Shown here one piece after another: positions 18,957 to 28,373 of a stretch of DNA of 64,000 nucleotides. This DNA comes from Desulfobacteraceae bacterium. Lineage in GTDB: Bacteria > Desulfobacterota > Desulfobacteria > Desulfobacterales > Desulfosarcinaceae. Numbering within the stretch: position 1 is the first letter of the stretch; every line of letters starts with the position of its first letter. The stretch covers positions 62,001 to 126,000 of the forward strand of contig JAAERL010001045.1 of NCBI GenBank assembly GCA_024230435.1, read 5' to 3'. The position numbers were made by a program, and so were the translations under genes. The notes under the pieces are model-generated. The model did no database searches. It was not told the DNA's origin and saw nothing but the letters and a program-made list of their open reading frames with translations.

Positions 18957-19005
18957 GGTTCTGGAAGATCCCCGGGGGCAAATAATTCATTAAAAATTAG
19001 GATAT

Positions 19006-19884
19006 ATGAAGCTTTACTTTCAAAGAGCAATTAAAGATATACGGGATAATGTTTTCCTCACTGGCGTTACGGTAACCACTATCGCATTGTCTATTTTGAT
19101 TGCAGCGGCATTTGCGCTGTTTTTCACAAATACGCAAAACGTTATCAATGTCTGGCAACAGGACATACGAATGATGGTTTACCTTAACCCGGATCTGAGC
19201 CAAGCGGCAAGACTGGACACAAAGTTCCGCCTGGAAGCCATTGCAGGTGTCAGGGAAGCGGTTTATATATCAAAAACACATGCGATGAAACAGCTCAAAT
19301 CTCAAATGCAGCATCACTCGGCTCTGCTTGACAGCTTGAAAAAAAACCCGCTGCCCGACGCGTTTGAGGTATCCTTGAATGTTTCAGCCCGAAACAGCTC
19401 CGACCTGCAATCTGTAGCCGAAAGTATCGAATCGCTTAATACAGTGAACGAAGTGGAATACGGACGCCAATGGATTCAGCGTTTTAACGGCTTAATTAAT
19501 TTGTTTAGCCTGGCCGGATACGCCATTGGAGGTTTGTTTTTTCTGGCAACGGTATTTATTATAGCCAACACGATCCGCCTGATGCTCTATTCCAGACGTG
19601 ATGAAATAGAAATTATGCGGCTTGTAGGCGCAACGGACCGTTTTATCAAAATCCCCTTTTATCTTGGGGGTATGCTTCAGGGGGCAACCGGCACGCTTAT
19701 TGGCCTTGGAGTTCTTTTCTTCGGTTTTTTGTCAATAACTGCTCATTTTCAACAAAGTGTGAATTCCAATCTGCTTGAACTGAGTTTTTTTTCACCAACC
19801 GTATGTTTGGCCATTTTCACCGGCGGCATCCTGGTAGGTTGGCTCGGATGCCTGGTATCATTGACGCAGTTTATGAAAGAATAA
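19006..19884 (+). CDS. ftsX: Cell division protein FtsX
   Basis: A 292-residue permease-like partner of FtsE. An N-terminal helix (about 18-40), a large extracytoplasmic domain (about 45-170, which recruits EnvC-type activators in other bacteria), and three further helices (about 172-195, 222-245, 264-286) fit the FtsX topology. The conserved RRDEIEIMRLVGATDRFIKI coupling segment is intact. AGGA precedes the ATG. It lies 50 bp after ftsE. Confidence 0.96.
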   Translation: MKLYFQRAIKDIRDNVFLTGVTVTTIALSILIAAAFALFFTNTQNVINVWQQDIRMMVYLNPDLSQAARLDTKFRLEAIAGVREAVYISKTHAMKQLKSQMQHHSALLDSLKKNPLPDAFEVSLNVSARNSSDLQSVAESIESLNTVNEVEYGRQWIQRFNGLINLFSLAGYAIGGLFFLATVFIIANTIRLMLYSRRDEIEIMRLVGATDRFIKIPFYLGGMLQGATGTLIGLGVLFFGFLSITAHFQQSVNSNLLELSFFSPTVCLAIFTGGILVGWLGCLVSLTQFMKE

Positions 19885-19906
19885 TTTTAGAAACAGTTAT
19901 AAGATC

Positions 19907-21109
19907 TTGATAAAAAAATCAATTTACAAAAAAATATGCGGCGCTTGCATTTACCTTCTTATGTTTTTTTTATGTCTATCCTCCGATTCGTACGCTGAAA
20001 CCAAACTAAAGATTTCGAGCCAAAAAGCCGAAACCATTAAAAACAAGCTCAAACAATCCCGGAATGAACTGACTGCAATAGGTAAAAAGGAACAAAAAGC
20101 CCTTGAAGCTTTTGATAAAACGGAAAAAAAGCTTAACAAAATACGCAACCAGGTTTACGCTATAGAGGGGGAACTGGAAAATTTAGGCCTGCAAATCCAG
20201 GGGATAAATAAAACCTGTGCAGATCTGGAGACTAAGGTTATTCAGAACCAAGCTTATGCATCCAGGCGATTAACGGCTTTATACAAACTCAACCGTATGG
20301 GCCGTGTTCATTTGTTAGCCACCGCCGGTTCTTTTTTTGATTTTGTGAATCGCAAAAAGGCGTTGCACTATATTCTGAAACAGGATGAAATCTTACTGGA
20401 AAAATTACACAAGGATCAAACTCAATTGCACACACTTTTGGAACGGCTCCAGAACAGCAAGGCTGAAAAACATTCCCTGGAGTTGACCTTAAAAGAACGT
20501 ATTATCAGCTTAAATGATGAACAAAAAAAACGGTCAGCATTTTTAAAATCTGTCCACAGTGAAAAAAAACTGGCGCTTGCGGCGTTCAACTCACTTAAAA
20601 TTTCGGCCCGGAAACTGGAACAAACCCTCCTGGCGTTGCCTGAAACGAAGCTGAAACGAAAAAAGCTTCTAGCCCATGAGCCGGCTGCAAAACCATTCAA
20701 ATTATTCAAGGGCTTGCTCAGTTGGCCTGTAAAGGGTAAAATCGTTTCGTTTTTTGGCGCCTACCGGGACAAGAAATATAACGTCCTGAATTTTCAAAGC
20801 GGTGTCAATATTCAAACCGAACGAGGCGAACCCGTCCGTGCCGTATCCGGCGGGCAGGTCATTTTTTCTAGCTGGTTCAAAGGATTCGGCAATATGATCA
20901 TTTTAGATCATGGTGAGCACTATTATACGATTTATGCCCACTTGGAAGAAATGTTTAAAGGTAAGGCAGATTTTGTGGAAATTGGTGAAGTTATAGCAAC
21001 AACCGGGGACTCGGGATCTTTACAGGGACCTGCCCTTCATTTTGAGGTCAGGCATCACGGTAAACCCATGGATCCTCTGAAATGGATAAAAAATAATTCC
21101 AAGGAGTAA
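19907..21109 (+). CDS. envC: EnvC-like murein hydrolase activator (LytM/M23 domain)
   Basis: A 400-residue exported protein with a signal peptide (residues 1-30, ending SDSYAE), a long coiled coil (about 35-250) and a C-terminal LytM/M23 domain (about 270-395). The first zinc histidine of active M23 enzymes is replaced: FQSGVNIQ is found where HxGxDI is expected, while AHLEEM and LHFEVR remain. This degeneracy is what is known for EnvC, an amidase activator and not an enzyme. The position after ftsEX supports this role. TTG start at 19907 gives a good signal peptide. Confidence 0.92.
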   Translation: MIKKSIYKKICGACIYLLMFFLCLSSDSYAETKLKISSQKAETIKNKLKQSRNELTAIGKKEQKALEAFDKTEKKLNKIRNQVYAIEGELENLGLQIQGINKTCADLETKVIQNQAYASRRLTALYKLNRMGRVHLLATAGSFFDFVNRKKALHYILKQDEILLEKLHKDQTQLHTLLERLQNSKAEKHSLELTLKERIISLNDEQKKRSAFLKSVHSEKKLALAAFNSLKISARKLEQTLLALPETKLKRKKLLAHEPAAKPFKLFKGLLSWPVKGKIVSFFGAYRDKKYNVLNFQSGVNIQTERGEPVRAVSGGQVIFSSWFKGFGNMIILDHGEHYYTIYAHLEEMFKGKADFVEIGEVIATTGDSGSLQGPALHFEVRHHGKPMDPLKWIKNNSKE

Positions 21110-21116
21110 TAAACTC

Positions 21117-22478
21117 ATGTTTGATTCGCGTAAAGGATATCACTGGACCCTGCTCATCATCATCGCATTGGTTGCAGCAATAGCCGGTCCGGGTGTTTAC
21201 CGCGGTATGACCGATAACCGGGACGATACTTACCAGGGACTGAAAATATTTAGCGATGTTATTGACCTGGTAGAAAAAAATTATGTCGATGAAGTGCAAT
21301 CAAAAAAACTGATGGAAAACGCCATCCAGGGAATGGTCAGCAGTCTTGACCCCCATTCTGCGCTTTTGACGCCGGACGAGCTCAAAGAGTTGCAAATTGA
21401 CACCCAAGGCGAATTTACAGGCATTGGAATACATGTAACCATGCGAAATAATTTAGTTACGGTAATTTCGCCCATTGAAGGAACACCGGCTTACAAGGCG
21501 GGCATCAAGGCCGGTGATAAAATCATAAAAGTCGATGGAATGACCACCGAAGACTTGCGTGAGGCTGTCAAACGAATGCGAGGTCCCAAAGGAACAAAGG
21601 TCACCATAACCGTTATTCGGGAAGGCGAGTCCGCCCCGTTAAATTTTGACCTGATGCGCGATATCATTCCAATCCACAGCGTAAAATCAACCGTTCTTGA
21701 GCCCGGATATGGTTATATATGGGTCACTCACTTCCGCGATAACACGTATTTGGATTTGGTCAGCGCTTTAGAAAGCATGGAAAAAGTCAAGAAGCCCCCC
21801 TTAAAAGGCCTTGTACTGGATTTGCGCGATAATCCGGGAGGCGTTCTGGATCAGGCAATTCGTATTTCGGATCTATTTTTGGACGAAGGCGTTATTATGA
21901 CAAGCAAAGGCCGCCTCAAGCGTCACAACCGCATCTACAATGCCAACAAAAAAGACAGCAAACCACGCAGTTATCCCATTGTGGTATTGATTAACGGCGG
22001 AAGCGCCAGCGCATCTGAAATTGTTGCAGGAGCGCTTCAAGATCAAAAAAGAGCCCTGGTCATCGGTACAACGTCTTTTGGAAAAGGCTCCGTACAGTCC
22101 ATAGAGCACTTGCGCGACGGATATGCGCTTAAATTGACAATTGCCCGGTATTATACTCCAAGCGGAAGGTCGATCCAGGCAAAAGGCCTGGAACCCGATA
22201 TAACCGTACACCATTCAATCCTTGAAGAAACCGCTGAAGCCAAGAACCTGCGTATAAAAGAAAGAGATCTTACCAATCATTTGGAAGCGGAAATAAAGGA
22301 AAAAGGAAAGAAAAAGCAAACCGCTAAAGAAAAATCATCAGAAAAAGGCATGCCTGAACAATTACAATCAAGAGTAAGCCCCTTGGAACCAGAACAGCTT
22401 TTGCTAGATAATCAGATCCGCCGGGCCTTAGACATTCTGATCAGCCACGATATCTTTCAGAAAAAAGGGAATGGCTAA
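21117..22478 (+). CDS. ctpA: C-terminal processing peptidase, S41 family
   Basis: A 453-residue periplasmic protease with an N-terminal membrane anchor (about 10-27), a PDZ domain (about 100-175, with GIGIHVTMRNN and GIKAGDKIIKVDG) and the S41 domain. The Ser-Lys dyad is in NGGSASASE (serine within 296-300) and SFGKGSVQ (K323). The C-terminus is a charged Lys/Glu-rich tail. It starts 7 nt after envC with AAGGAG upstream and overlaps the next gene by 8 nt. CtpA proteases in such clusters often degrade peptidoglycan hydrolases. Confidence 0.96.
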   Translation: MFDSRKGYHWTLLIIIALVAAIAGPGVYRGMTDNRDDTYQGLKIFSDVIDLVEKNYVDEVQSKKLMENAIQGMVSSLDPHSALLTPDELKELQIDTQGEFTGIGIHVTMRNNLVTVISPIEGTPAYKAGIKAGDKIIKVDGMTTEDLREAVKRMRGPKGTKVTITVIREGESAPLNFDLMRDIIPIHSVKSTVLEPGYGYIWVTHFRDNTYLDLVSALESMEKVKKPPLKGLVLDLRDNPGGVLDQAIRISDLFLDEGVIMTSKGRLKRHNRIYNANKKDSKPRSYPIVVLINGGSASASEIVAGALQDQKRALVIGTTSFGKGSVQSIEHLRDGYALKLTIARYYTPSGRSIQAKGLEPDITVHHSILEETAEAKNLRIKERDLTNHLEAEIKEKGKKKQTAKEKSSEKGMPEQLQSRVSPLEPEQLLLDNQIRRALDILISHDIFQKKGNG

Positions 22479-23466
22479 AAAAATAAAGGTAAAATTCAAA
22501 GGGCAAAAGGAAAAAAAATTAAAAAAACAAAATCTAACGAGACAGTTGCTGAAAATTGCAAGCAGCGTGACTTTATTGATTTTGCTGGTGGCTGGCGCCG
22601 GGGTGCTGGGATATATATTTATTCTGAAACCACTCAAATCCGGTCCGGAACCAAAGCCAGCCACCATTGAACGGCCCGCAGACAAAACTAAAACGCACTC
22701 AAAACCGGATTATGAAATATTTCAAAATCCGATCGAAGAGCCCCTTGCTTTAACCAAGCTCAAGCCTATTCCTATTGATCTATTGCCCATCATAGCCATT
22801 ATCATCGATGATATTGGCTATGACCGCCACCTGGACTACCAATTTATCAATCTGGATAAAAATTTAACGTTTTCCCTGTTGCCCTTCGGGCCGGTGAGCC
22901 GTGAATTTTCGAAATTAGCCCGCGCCAAAGGTTGTGAAACCATGCTGCATTTACCCATGGAGCCGGTAGAATACCCAAAAATAAATCCGGGACCGGGAAC
23001 TTTGCTGTCCAGCATGCAGCCGGATTCGCTCATAGCCCAATTGCAAGCGAATTTAGATCAATTTCAGGGGCTAAAAGGTGTCAACAACCATATGGGGTCA
23101 CACCTGAGCACGCTGCCCGAACAAATGCGGCAAATATTTTCCGTATTGAAAAAGCAAAACCTTTTCTATATCGACAGCCGTACAACGGCCCAGACAGTGG
23201 CCAAAGCCTCAGCCGGACTGTTTGACGTACCTTTTGCAGAGCGCGATATTTTTATTGATCATTTTCAGGACCCCAGTTTCATCAAGAGCCAACTTAAAAA
23301 GCTGGTCAAGTGCGCTCAACTTCAGGGATATGCTATTGGAATCGCCCACCCGCATCCTGTTACCTACAAGCAGATCAAAAGCTACCTGCCCCGTCTTAAG
23401 GAAAAAGCCGATTTGGTTCCAGCCTCTCAGGTGATCCGGGCCATCATGGATGCTGACGCAAATTAA
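22471..23466 (+). CDS. Divergent polysaccharide deacetylase family protein (YibQ-like)
   Basis: A 331-residue protein with a basic cytoplasmic start, one membrane helix (about 30-52), a Pro/Lys linker, and a NodB-fold domain beginning IAIIIDDIGYDRHLDYQFI. The family (divergent polysaccharide deacetylase, YibQ) is regularly found after ctpA and envC. Family members keep the barrel fold but not all metal ligands of true deacetylases. Function is likely in the cell envelope; substrate unknown. Overlaps ctpA by 8 nt, so translationally coupled. Confidence 0.9.
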   Translation: MAKKIKVKFKGQKEKKLKKQNLTRQLLKIASSVTLLILLVAGAGVLGYIFILKPLKSGPEPKPATIERPADKTKTHSKPDYEIFQNPIEEPLALTKLKPIPIDLLPIIAIIIDDIGYDRHLDYQFINLDKNLTFSLLPFGPVSREFSKLARAKGCETMLHLPMEPVEYPKINPGPGTLLSSMQPDSLIAQLQANLDQFQGLKGVNNHMGSHLSTLPEQMRQIFSVLKKQNLFYIDSRTTAQTVAKASAGLFDVPFAERDIFIDHFQDPSFIKSQLKKLVKCAQLQGYAIGIAHPHPVTYKQIKSYLPRLKEKADLVPASQVIRAIMDADAN

Positions 23467-23604
23467 TAAAGGAAAATCGCGAAAAGCTGTAAAAAATTAG
23501 TGCCTCCCAACCATCACCTGCATGATCAATTCGACGATATCTCAGGGTTTCGAAAGATACGGCGAGCTGCTCAGAAAAAAACAATTAACTCGTGTCCATC
23601 TGCA

Positions 23605-23994
23605 CTAACTCACCTTGCCAAACGCTTTTTTGGTCCCCTCATCAATAAGAGCCATGAGGCTAAAAACACCAAGAATGGTTCCAAAGGGAAAAAATAAGCA
23701 GGTAAAAATGGAAGCAACCAAACACGTATTGTATAATTTTTTTTTGATGAAACAATACCCGATCGCCACGTTTGCCAGAATATGAACAATCACTAACGCG
23801 ATTAACGCGGGAACCAATGTTTCCAACAGGGTTCTGATAGTCATAATCGCCTGCTCAAATTCAGCATCTGCCATTGGCATGTTTTCAAAAACAGAATTCA
23901 GAATAGTTTGGTGAACCCATATCATGGGTAATCCCAGAATACCCAACAAGCCAAAAATAATATAAAAAATACCAATTATGCTCAGTTTATTCAT
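23605..23994 (-). CDS. Small inner membrane protein, unknown function
   Basis: A 129-residue hydrophobic protein with four likely membrane helices (about 5-25, 60-80, 82-97 and 100-120) and the ending LMALIDEGTKKAFGKVS. This helix pattern and ending resemble many unnamed four-helix proteins in which a final LLSP/EVKRAF-like motif occurs. ATG 23994 is preferred over 24075 because GGGAGCTGG precedes it. It stands alone, converging on the yibQ-like gene. No function can be assigned. Confidence 0.7.
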   Translation of the reverse strand: MNKLSIIGIFYIIFGLLGILGLPMIWVHQTILNSVFENMPMADAEFEQAIMTIRTLLETLVPALIALVIVHILANVAIGYCFIKKKLYNTCLVASIFTCLFFPFGTILGVFSLMALIDEGTKKAFGKVS

Positions 23995-24075
23995 GTTTCC
24001 AGCTCCCTTAATCGGCAAAATGAACCAACCCGACCTTCTACCCTTATCACGGATAACGGATCGAAAACATATCAT

Positions 24076-24463
24076 ACTGGGTTAGACTGGGGTTTCAAGA
24101 CTCTAATATTAAAAATTTTATAGACGGCGCCTATCAAAGAAATAGGCAAATTTTATTGAAATCAAGGTGTGCGATAAATGTTCCTATTTATAGACAGGCC
24201 CAATTTAAAGAGACAAAAAAGGATTAACAAGCTGGTAGCTGTTAAGAAGCTATATTATTGACAAAGATCTTCTAATGAATCAAAAAATGCCACATACAAA
24301 TCAAGTGTCATGCCCACTGAAGCCGTCACCGTCTAAAAATAACCAAGGCCCGCGCAAGTAGCTGCAATCGGTATTTCCGGAATATTGAATAAAATTCAAT
24401 TTTTTTGAGGGTTCAATTAATAATTGTGCTTTAAAAACTATATACGATTGAAATTGAATGTAG
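24076..24463. other. Non-coding stretch, AT-rich with a PAL1 fragment
   Basis: No convincing gene. It contains at 24233-24260 the words AGCTGTTAAGAAGCTATATT, also found in the distal half of the PAL1 copy at 17108, and at 24151-24180 TTTTATTGAAATCAAGGTGT GCGATAAAT-like sequence (24151-24179) that is repeated with small changes at 32189-32218. These look like decayed repeat copies. The rest has no clear feature. Confidence 0.5.
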
Positions 24464-24492
24464 TTGACATTTTTTTATAAACACATTATTTT
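24464..24492 (+). promoter_or_regulatory. Sigma-70-like promoter ahead of a 10-bp repeat array
   Basis: TTGACA at 24464-24469 is followed after 17 bp by TATTTT at 24487-24492. The predicted start point falls inside the six-copy 10-bp repeat that begins at 24495. The next substantial gene on this strand is the secreted carboxypeptidase about 700 bp downstream. Confidence 0.4.
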
Positions 24493-24494
24493 GG

Positions 24495-24554
24495 TGACGT
24501 TTTATGACCTATTATGACCTTTTATGACGTTTTATGACCTTTTATAACCTTTTA
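24495..24554 (+). repeat. Six tandem 10-bp repeats, TGACSTTTTA
   Basis: Six consecutive 10-mers: TGACGTTTTA, TGACCTATTA, TGACCTTTTA, TGACGTTTTA, TGACCTTTTA, TAACCTTTTA. One unit per DNA helical turn places every TGAC on the same face. Such phasing is expected for cooperative binding of a regulator. Neither an iteron origin nor a CRISPR fits. It directly follows a promoter-like sequence. Confidence 0.8.
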
Positions 24555-24970
24555 TCGCTTAATAAGCTCCAAAAATCGCAGATATTATTGCAGATTCTTT
24601 AAAAACAGCACTACCAGGAACCGGAAAACAAATAGTAGACAGGGTCCAGTATGGATACTGTTATTACTGGTTTCTTAAGATGATATGGCGCAACTATTCG
24701 CTCTGATGGACACAATTTGTAGCAAGTTGGTTGACAAGGGCATAAGGATATGCAGCAGCTATCGGAAAGAGATCACAAACACAGTCTAAAAAATTACCCG
24801 CCTTATCGGCTCTGTATCCGGCCATTAAAAAATACCGGAAGGTTAAGGGCGCTGTGACGGGCTTTAAAACCCTCCGGCCACAGTCTCAATGCGGACCTAA
24901 CCGCTACTTCACTTGATGGGCCTGAAAGCGTCTTGCTCAACATATCATTTAACATATCAAAGGATTAAAA
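24555..24970. other. Non-coding leader-like stretch
   Basis: No gene supported. GC-rich segments such as ACCGGAAGGTTAAGGGCGC and GACGGGCTTTAAAACCCTCC (about 24833-24880) could form local hairpins, but no riboswitch family was recognised. If the promoter at 24464 is used, this would be an untranslated leader or precede the small ORF at 24971. Confidence 0.3.
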
Positions 24971-25162
24971 ATGTTCGGCAAAATTCATTGCAAGGATATC
25001 GAGTGTTTCATATTCGGCAAGGAAGATACAGGGATTTTGACTTGCGAAAGCTCAACGGAGCAAAAAATCATGCATCCGCAAAAGCGAAAGATTAAATTCT
25101 TCTGGAATCGGCAAAAACTTTTTTTAGCAGAAAGGAAGGGCGCCGTTTGCTTTCCGGCCTGA
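24971..25162 (+). CDS. Possible small protein of 63 aa, unknown
   Basis: ATG 24971 is preceded by AAAGGA at the right distance. The 63 residues begin MFGKIHCKDIECFIFGKEDT and are rich in Lys and Cys. No family recognised, no signal peptide. It ends immediately before the open frame of the M14 carboxypeptidase. The frame is short and may be chance; the ribosome binding site is the main support. Confidence 0.3.
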   Translation: MFGKIHCKDIECFIFGKEDTGILTCESSTEQKIMHPQKRKIKFFWNRQKLFLAERKGAVCFPA

Positions 25163-25189
25163 ATGCCGGAGTCTTTACGGTGTATTTTA

Positions 25190-28132
25190 ATGGTGATGAT
25201 GATGAAAAAATCGTTATACAAATTCATGCTAATTTGGGCAATAATCAATCTTGTGTTCTTTGGAATGGCCGCTTCAGCTTCAGCCGAGCCATTGTTGAAA
25301 ATGGCGTTCATTGAAATTGATTCACCTGCTCAAGTTAAAAAACTTGCGCGCATGGGGCTCGATATTGCCGCTGTGCGTGAAATTAAGGATCAGGGCGAAA
25401 TTACCGGCTACCGCGTTGAAGCTGTTCTTAGTCCAAAAGACGAGCTGAAACTTTCACGCGATGGTATTCAATGGCAGGTGGCGCAACGAAAAAGAACCAG
25501 AATGTCAACAGTCAAACAATCCGTATACCACAGTTTCGACGAACCAGGACTGGGTATTAAAGATCAGCTTTACTGCATAGCTCAAACTTATCCGGACATC
25601 GTTAAAATGGAAACCATAGGGTACAGTCATCAGCAGCGCCCTTTGCTCGCTTTGTGTCTATCTTCTAGAGAAAAACTGTCTGAAAAACCGGAAGTCCTTT
25701 TTTTGGCGACACATCATGGCCGCGAGTGGGTAGCCCCTGAAATGGCCATGCGGTTGTCAAGGTATTTAGCTTCAAATTACGGCACGGATTCACGTGTTAC
25801 CAATCTGCTGGACAGCACTGAAGTCTGGATCGTGCCCGTTGCTAATCCGGATGGATATCAATATTGCTTTGATCATGAACGGCTGTGGCGTAAAAATTTG
25901 CGGGATAATGACGAAGATGGCGAAATCACCATTGCCGACGGTGTTGATCTGAACCGCAACTTCGCATCCCGATGGGGCATGGACGACGAGGGGTCAAGCC
26001 CCTTTATATCGGATATGACATACCGGGGACCGTCGGCCGCCTCCGAGCCTGAAACCATGGCTGTTGTGGATTTTATTAACAAACATGATTTTAAATTTTC
26101 AATTTCCTATCACACCTACAGCAATCTGATTCTTTACCCCTGGGGCTGGCAGGTAAAAACCACCAGTTTCGATGACCCGATTTTCGTTGCCCAGGCCGGA
26201 ACAGACGAAAGCCCTGCTATTTGGGATTCTATCCTGGACCAAGGATACGATCCAGGTGTGTCAGCCGATCTTTATATTTCCAATGGAGATTTTACCGATT
26301 GGACTTATGGCCAAGCCGGCATCCCCAGTTATACCGTTGAATTGACCTCGGGCGAAGATGCCGAGGGCAATCATTACGGATTTGAATTCCCTGACGACGA
26401 AGATCTTTTGCAGACGGTTTTTGAAGACAACCTGGAGTTTGCCTTGTGCCTGGCTGAAAGCGCCAAAACTCCGCTAAATCCCGTATCGCCCGTGGGAATC
26501 GGGGTGGAAAAAATTTATCATGAACCGCTTACGTCTTCTTATGGCCGGGAACAATTGATTAAAATCAACCAGGTCAATAAAAAATTCGGAAACACGTGGC
26601 TGCTGTACACCGTTAACAATTCATGCCTGGGCTGGTCAAAATTTACGCCGGCGTTTGGTTCCAACTACAATACCGCCTCCGGAACGTATTTCACAGGCTG
26701 CCAGGCTACTGTAAAAAACCAGCAAGAAGGTGATCAAATAACCTATTGTATTATTGGGCACGGTGTTTTTAAAGGCCCCTATACCTATACGGTGGAAAAA
26801 GCCAGCGGCAACCCGGTGCTTGTTATTAGCGCCGAAGATTATACTGGCGAAAACCCGGAGTATCCTGATACCAGCGGACCCAATTATTTGTCGTATTACA
26901 CTGACGCGATGGATGCTGCTGCAGTCGGTTATGATGTATGGGATGTAACCGCTGAAAACGGCGCACCGGACTATCTGAAAGTTCTTTCCGGCTATGATAC
27001 GGTCATCTGGTACACCGGCGATGATTTTCTCTCAGCTACTCCCAGTGAGTTAATTCATGAAGAACTGGTTCTTAATATTCGTGATTTTATGAATTACTCA
27101 GACGGCAAATTATTTGCCAGCGGTCAGGACATGGTTGTTCCGGCTGTTAATTTTGGTTTACTTTCGGACGATTTTTTTCAATACACACTGGGTGCGTACC
27201 TTACGGTTGACGGCGGCGGATTAAATTTAGAAACCAATGAACCATTTACTGTCACCGGCGAACCCGGTGATCCGGTATTCGATGGATTAACCCTTGCGCT
27301 CAACGGCGATGACAGCGCCAACAACCAAATTCGCCCTGACAGTTACCTGGCTACCAGCTCTTTTCTTCCCGGCTTTGAAAACTCCATAGCCGCCCGCTAC
27401 GACAGACCCGGCGGCCCTTATGATCCTCATACTGGCGATTATTACGTTTACAGTCAAATGTCGGATATGGCTTACAAGCGCCTTGGCGGAACGTTTACTA
27501 TACCTGAGACATGCCCGTCACTGGACTTCTGGATTTCCTATGATATCGAGCTGGCCTGGGATTTTGCCTTTGTTGAAATACGTGAAGCAGGAACCGAGGA
27601 CTGGACGACCTTACCGGATCTAAACGGCCTTACGGATCAAAGCACGGGAGATAGCTGCGCCGAAGGCTGGGTTGACTGGCTTTTCCCTAACCTATCCAAC
27701 TATATGGACACCGAATGCAACCCGGAAGGCGCTACCGGGCAATGGCATGCTTTTAGCGGCAACAGTAACGGATGGAATCATGTTCAAATGGATCTGTCGG
27801 CTTATGCCGGAAAAACCGTGGAAATATATTTCTCCTACGCCACGGATTGGGGCACCCAGAACTTGGGAGTTTTTGTGGATGACATCACCATAACCGGCTA
27901 TGAAACAGAAAGTTTCGAGACCGGTTTTGGTGAATTTACAGTCAGCTCAACTGCGGATAATACGCCTGTTAACAATTGGGACCGCACAGAAGGCGGCGGA
28001 TTTTCCGAAGGTCCCGTGCTGCGCACGAACAATTCGGTTTTCATGGGCTTCGGCTTTGAAGCGATTAACGGCGCCGAAACCCGCACCCAGGTTATGGACA
28101 ATATTATGAACTATTTCAGGGGTGAAGATTAA
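25190..28132 (+). CDS. Secreted M14 zinc carboxypeptidase with large C-terminal modules
   Basis: About 980 residues. A signal peptide (MKKSLYKFMLIWAIINLVFF, then ASASAE) leads a pro-region and an M14 domain. Zinc ligands are in THHGREW (HxxE) and SYHTYSN (H); DLNRNFASRWG is the substrate-binding Asn-Arg, and YTVELTSGE carries the catalytic glutamate. After about residue 470 come a beta-sandwich, an alpha/beta segment (VISAEDYTGENPEY to FGLLSDD) and a C-terminal MAM/jelly-roll-like region similar to that in immune inhibitor A type proteases. The start is ambiguous: the frame opens at 25163, and ATGs at 25190, 25196, 25199 and 25202 all precede the signal, with no strong binding site. Probably extracellular protein degradation. 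Confidence 0.9.
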   Translation: MVMMMKKSLYKFMLIWAIINLVFFGMAASASAEPLLKMAFIEIDSPAQVKKLARMGLDIAAVREIKDQGEITGYRVEAVLSPKDELKLSRDGIQWQVAQRKRTRMSTVKQSVYHSFDEPGLGIKDQLYCIAQTYPDIVKMETIGYSHQQRPLLALCLSSREKLSEKPEVLFLATHHGREWVAPEMAMRLSRYLASNYGTDSRVTNLLDSTEVWIVPVANPDGYQYCFDHERLWRKNLRDNDEDGEITIADGVDLNRNFASRWGMDDEGSSPFISDMTYRGPSAASEPETMAVVDFINKHDFKFSISYHTYSNLILYPWGWQVKTTSFDDPIFVAQAGTDESPAIWDSILDQGYDPGVSADLYISNGDFTDWTYGQAGIPSYTVELTSGEDAEGNHYGFEFPDDEDLLQTVFEDNLEFALCLAESAKTPLNPVSPVGIGVEKIYHEPLTSSYGREQLIKINQVNKKFGNTWLLYTVNNSCLGWSKFTPAFGSNYNTASGTYFTGCQATVKNQQEGDQITYCIIGHGVFKGPYTYTVEKASGNPVLVISAEDYTGENPEYPDTSGPNYLSYYTDAMDAAAVGYDVWDVTAENGAPDYLKVLSGYDTVIWYTGDDFLSATPSELIHEELVLNIRDFMNYSDGKLFASGQDMVVPAVNFGLLSDDFFQYTLGAYLTVDGGGLNLETNEPFTVTGEPGDPVFDGLTLALNGDDSANNQIRPDSYLATSSFLPGFENSIAARYDRPGGPYDPHTGDYYVYSQMSDMAYKRLGGTFTIPETCPSLDFWISYDIELAWDFAFVEIREAGTEDWTTLPDLNGLTDQSTGDSCAEGWVDWLFPNLSNYMDTECNPEGATGQWHAFSGNSNGWNHVQMDLSAYAGKTVEIYFSYATDWGTQNLGVFVDDITITGYETESFETGFGEFTVSSTADNTPVNNWDRTEGGGFSEGPVLRTNNSVFMGFGFEAINGAETRTQVMDNIMNYFRGED

Positions 28133-28162
28133 CCCATCCTCAAATAACGATTTGTACTCAAC

Positions 28163-28197
28163 CGGCCGGGTTCTCATTGAGCCCGGCCGTCTTTTTG
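28163..28197 (+). terminator. Intrinsic terminator after the M14 carboxypeptidase
   Basis: CGGCCGGG (28163-28170) pairs with CCCGGCCG (28182-28189) around an 11-nt loop and is followed by TCTTTTT. A strong rho-independent terminator 30 bp after the stop codon. Confidence 0.92.
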
Positions 28198-28216
28198 GTG
28201 ATAACCATCAAGCTCG

Positions 28217-28258
28217 GCTTTAGACGATTTGCAGTCAATTGCCCTGAATCGCCTCTTT
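28217..28258 (-). repeat. PAL1 repeat, short remnant
   Basis: TTTAGACGATTTGCAGTCAA followed by TTGCCCTGAATCGCCTCTTT: both outer ends of PAL1 with almost no interior. It is 115 bp upstream of the full copy at 28374. Confidence 0.55.
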
Positions 28259-28373
28259 AGAGTCAGTTGACAATAACTGACAAGAACGATATCTTTTCAG
28301 GTTCGGGGTTTAACCGTTTTTCAAGAGCCACCCATAACAAATTGATGCAATTTAATTGAAGAATAGATTATAT

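Noticed and set aside
24971-25160. Possible c-di-GMP (GEMM-I) riboswitch before the M14 carboxypeptidase gene
   Set aside because: ACAGGG and a GCGAAAGC loop are reminiscent, but the conserved GGGACGCAAAGCC and tetraloop-receptor parts are missing.
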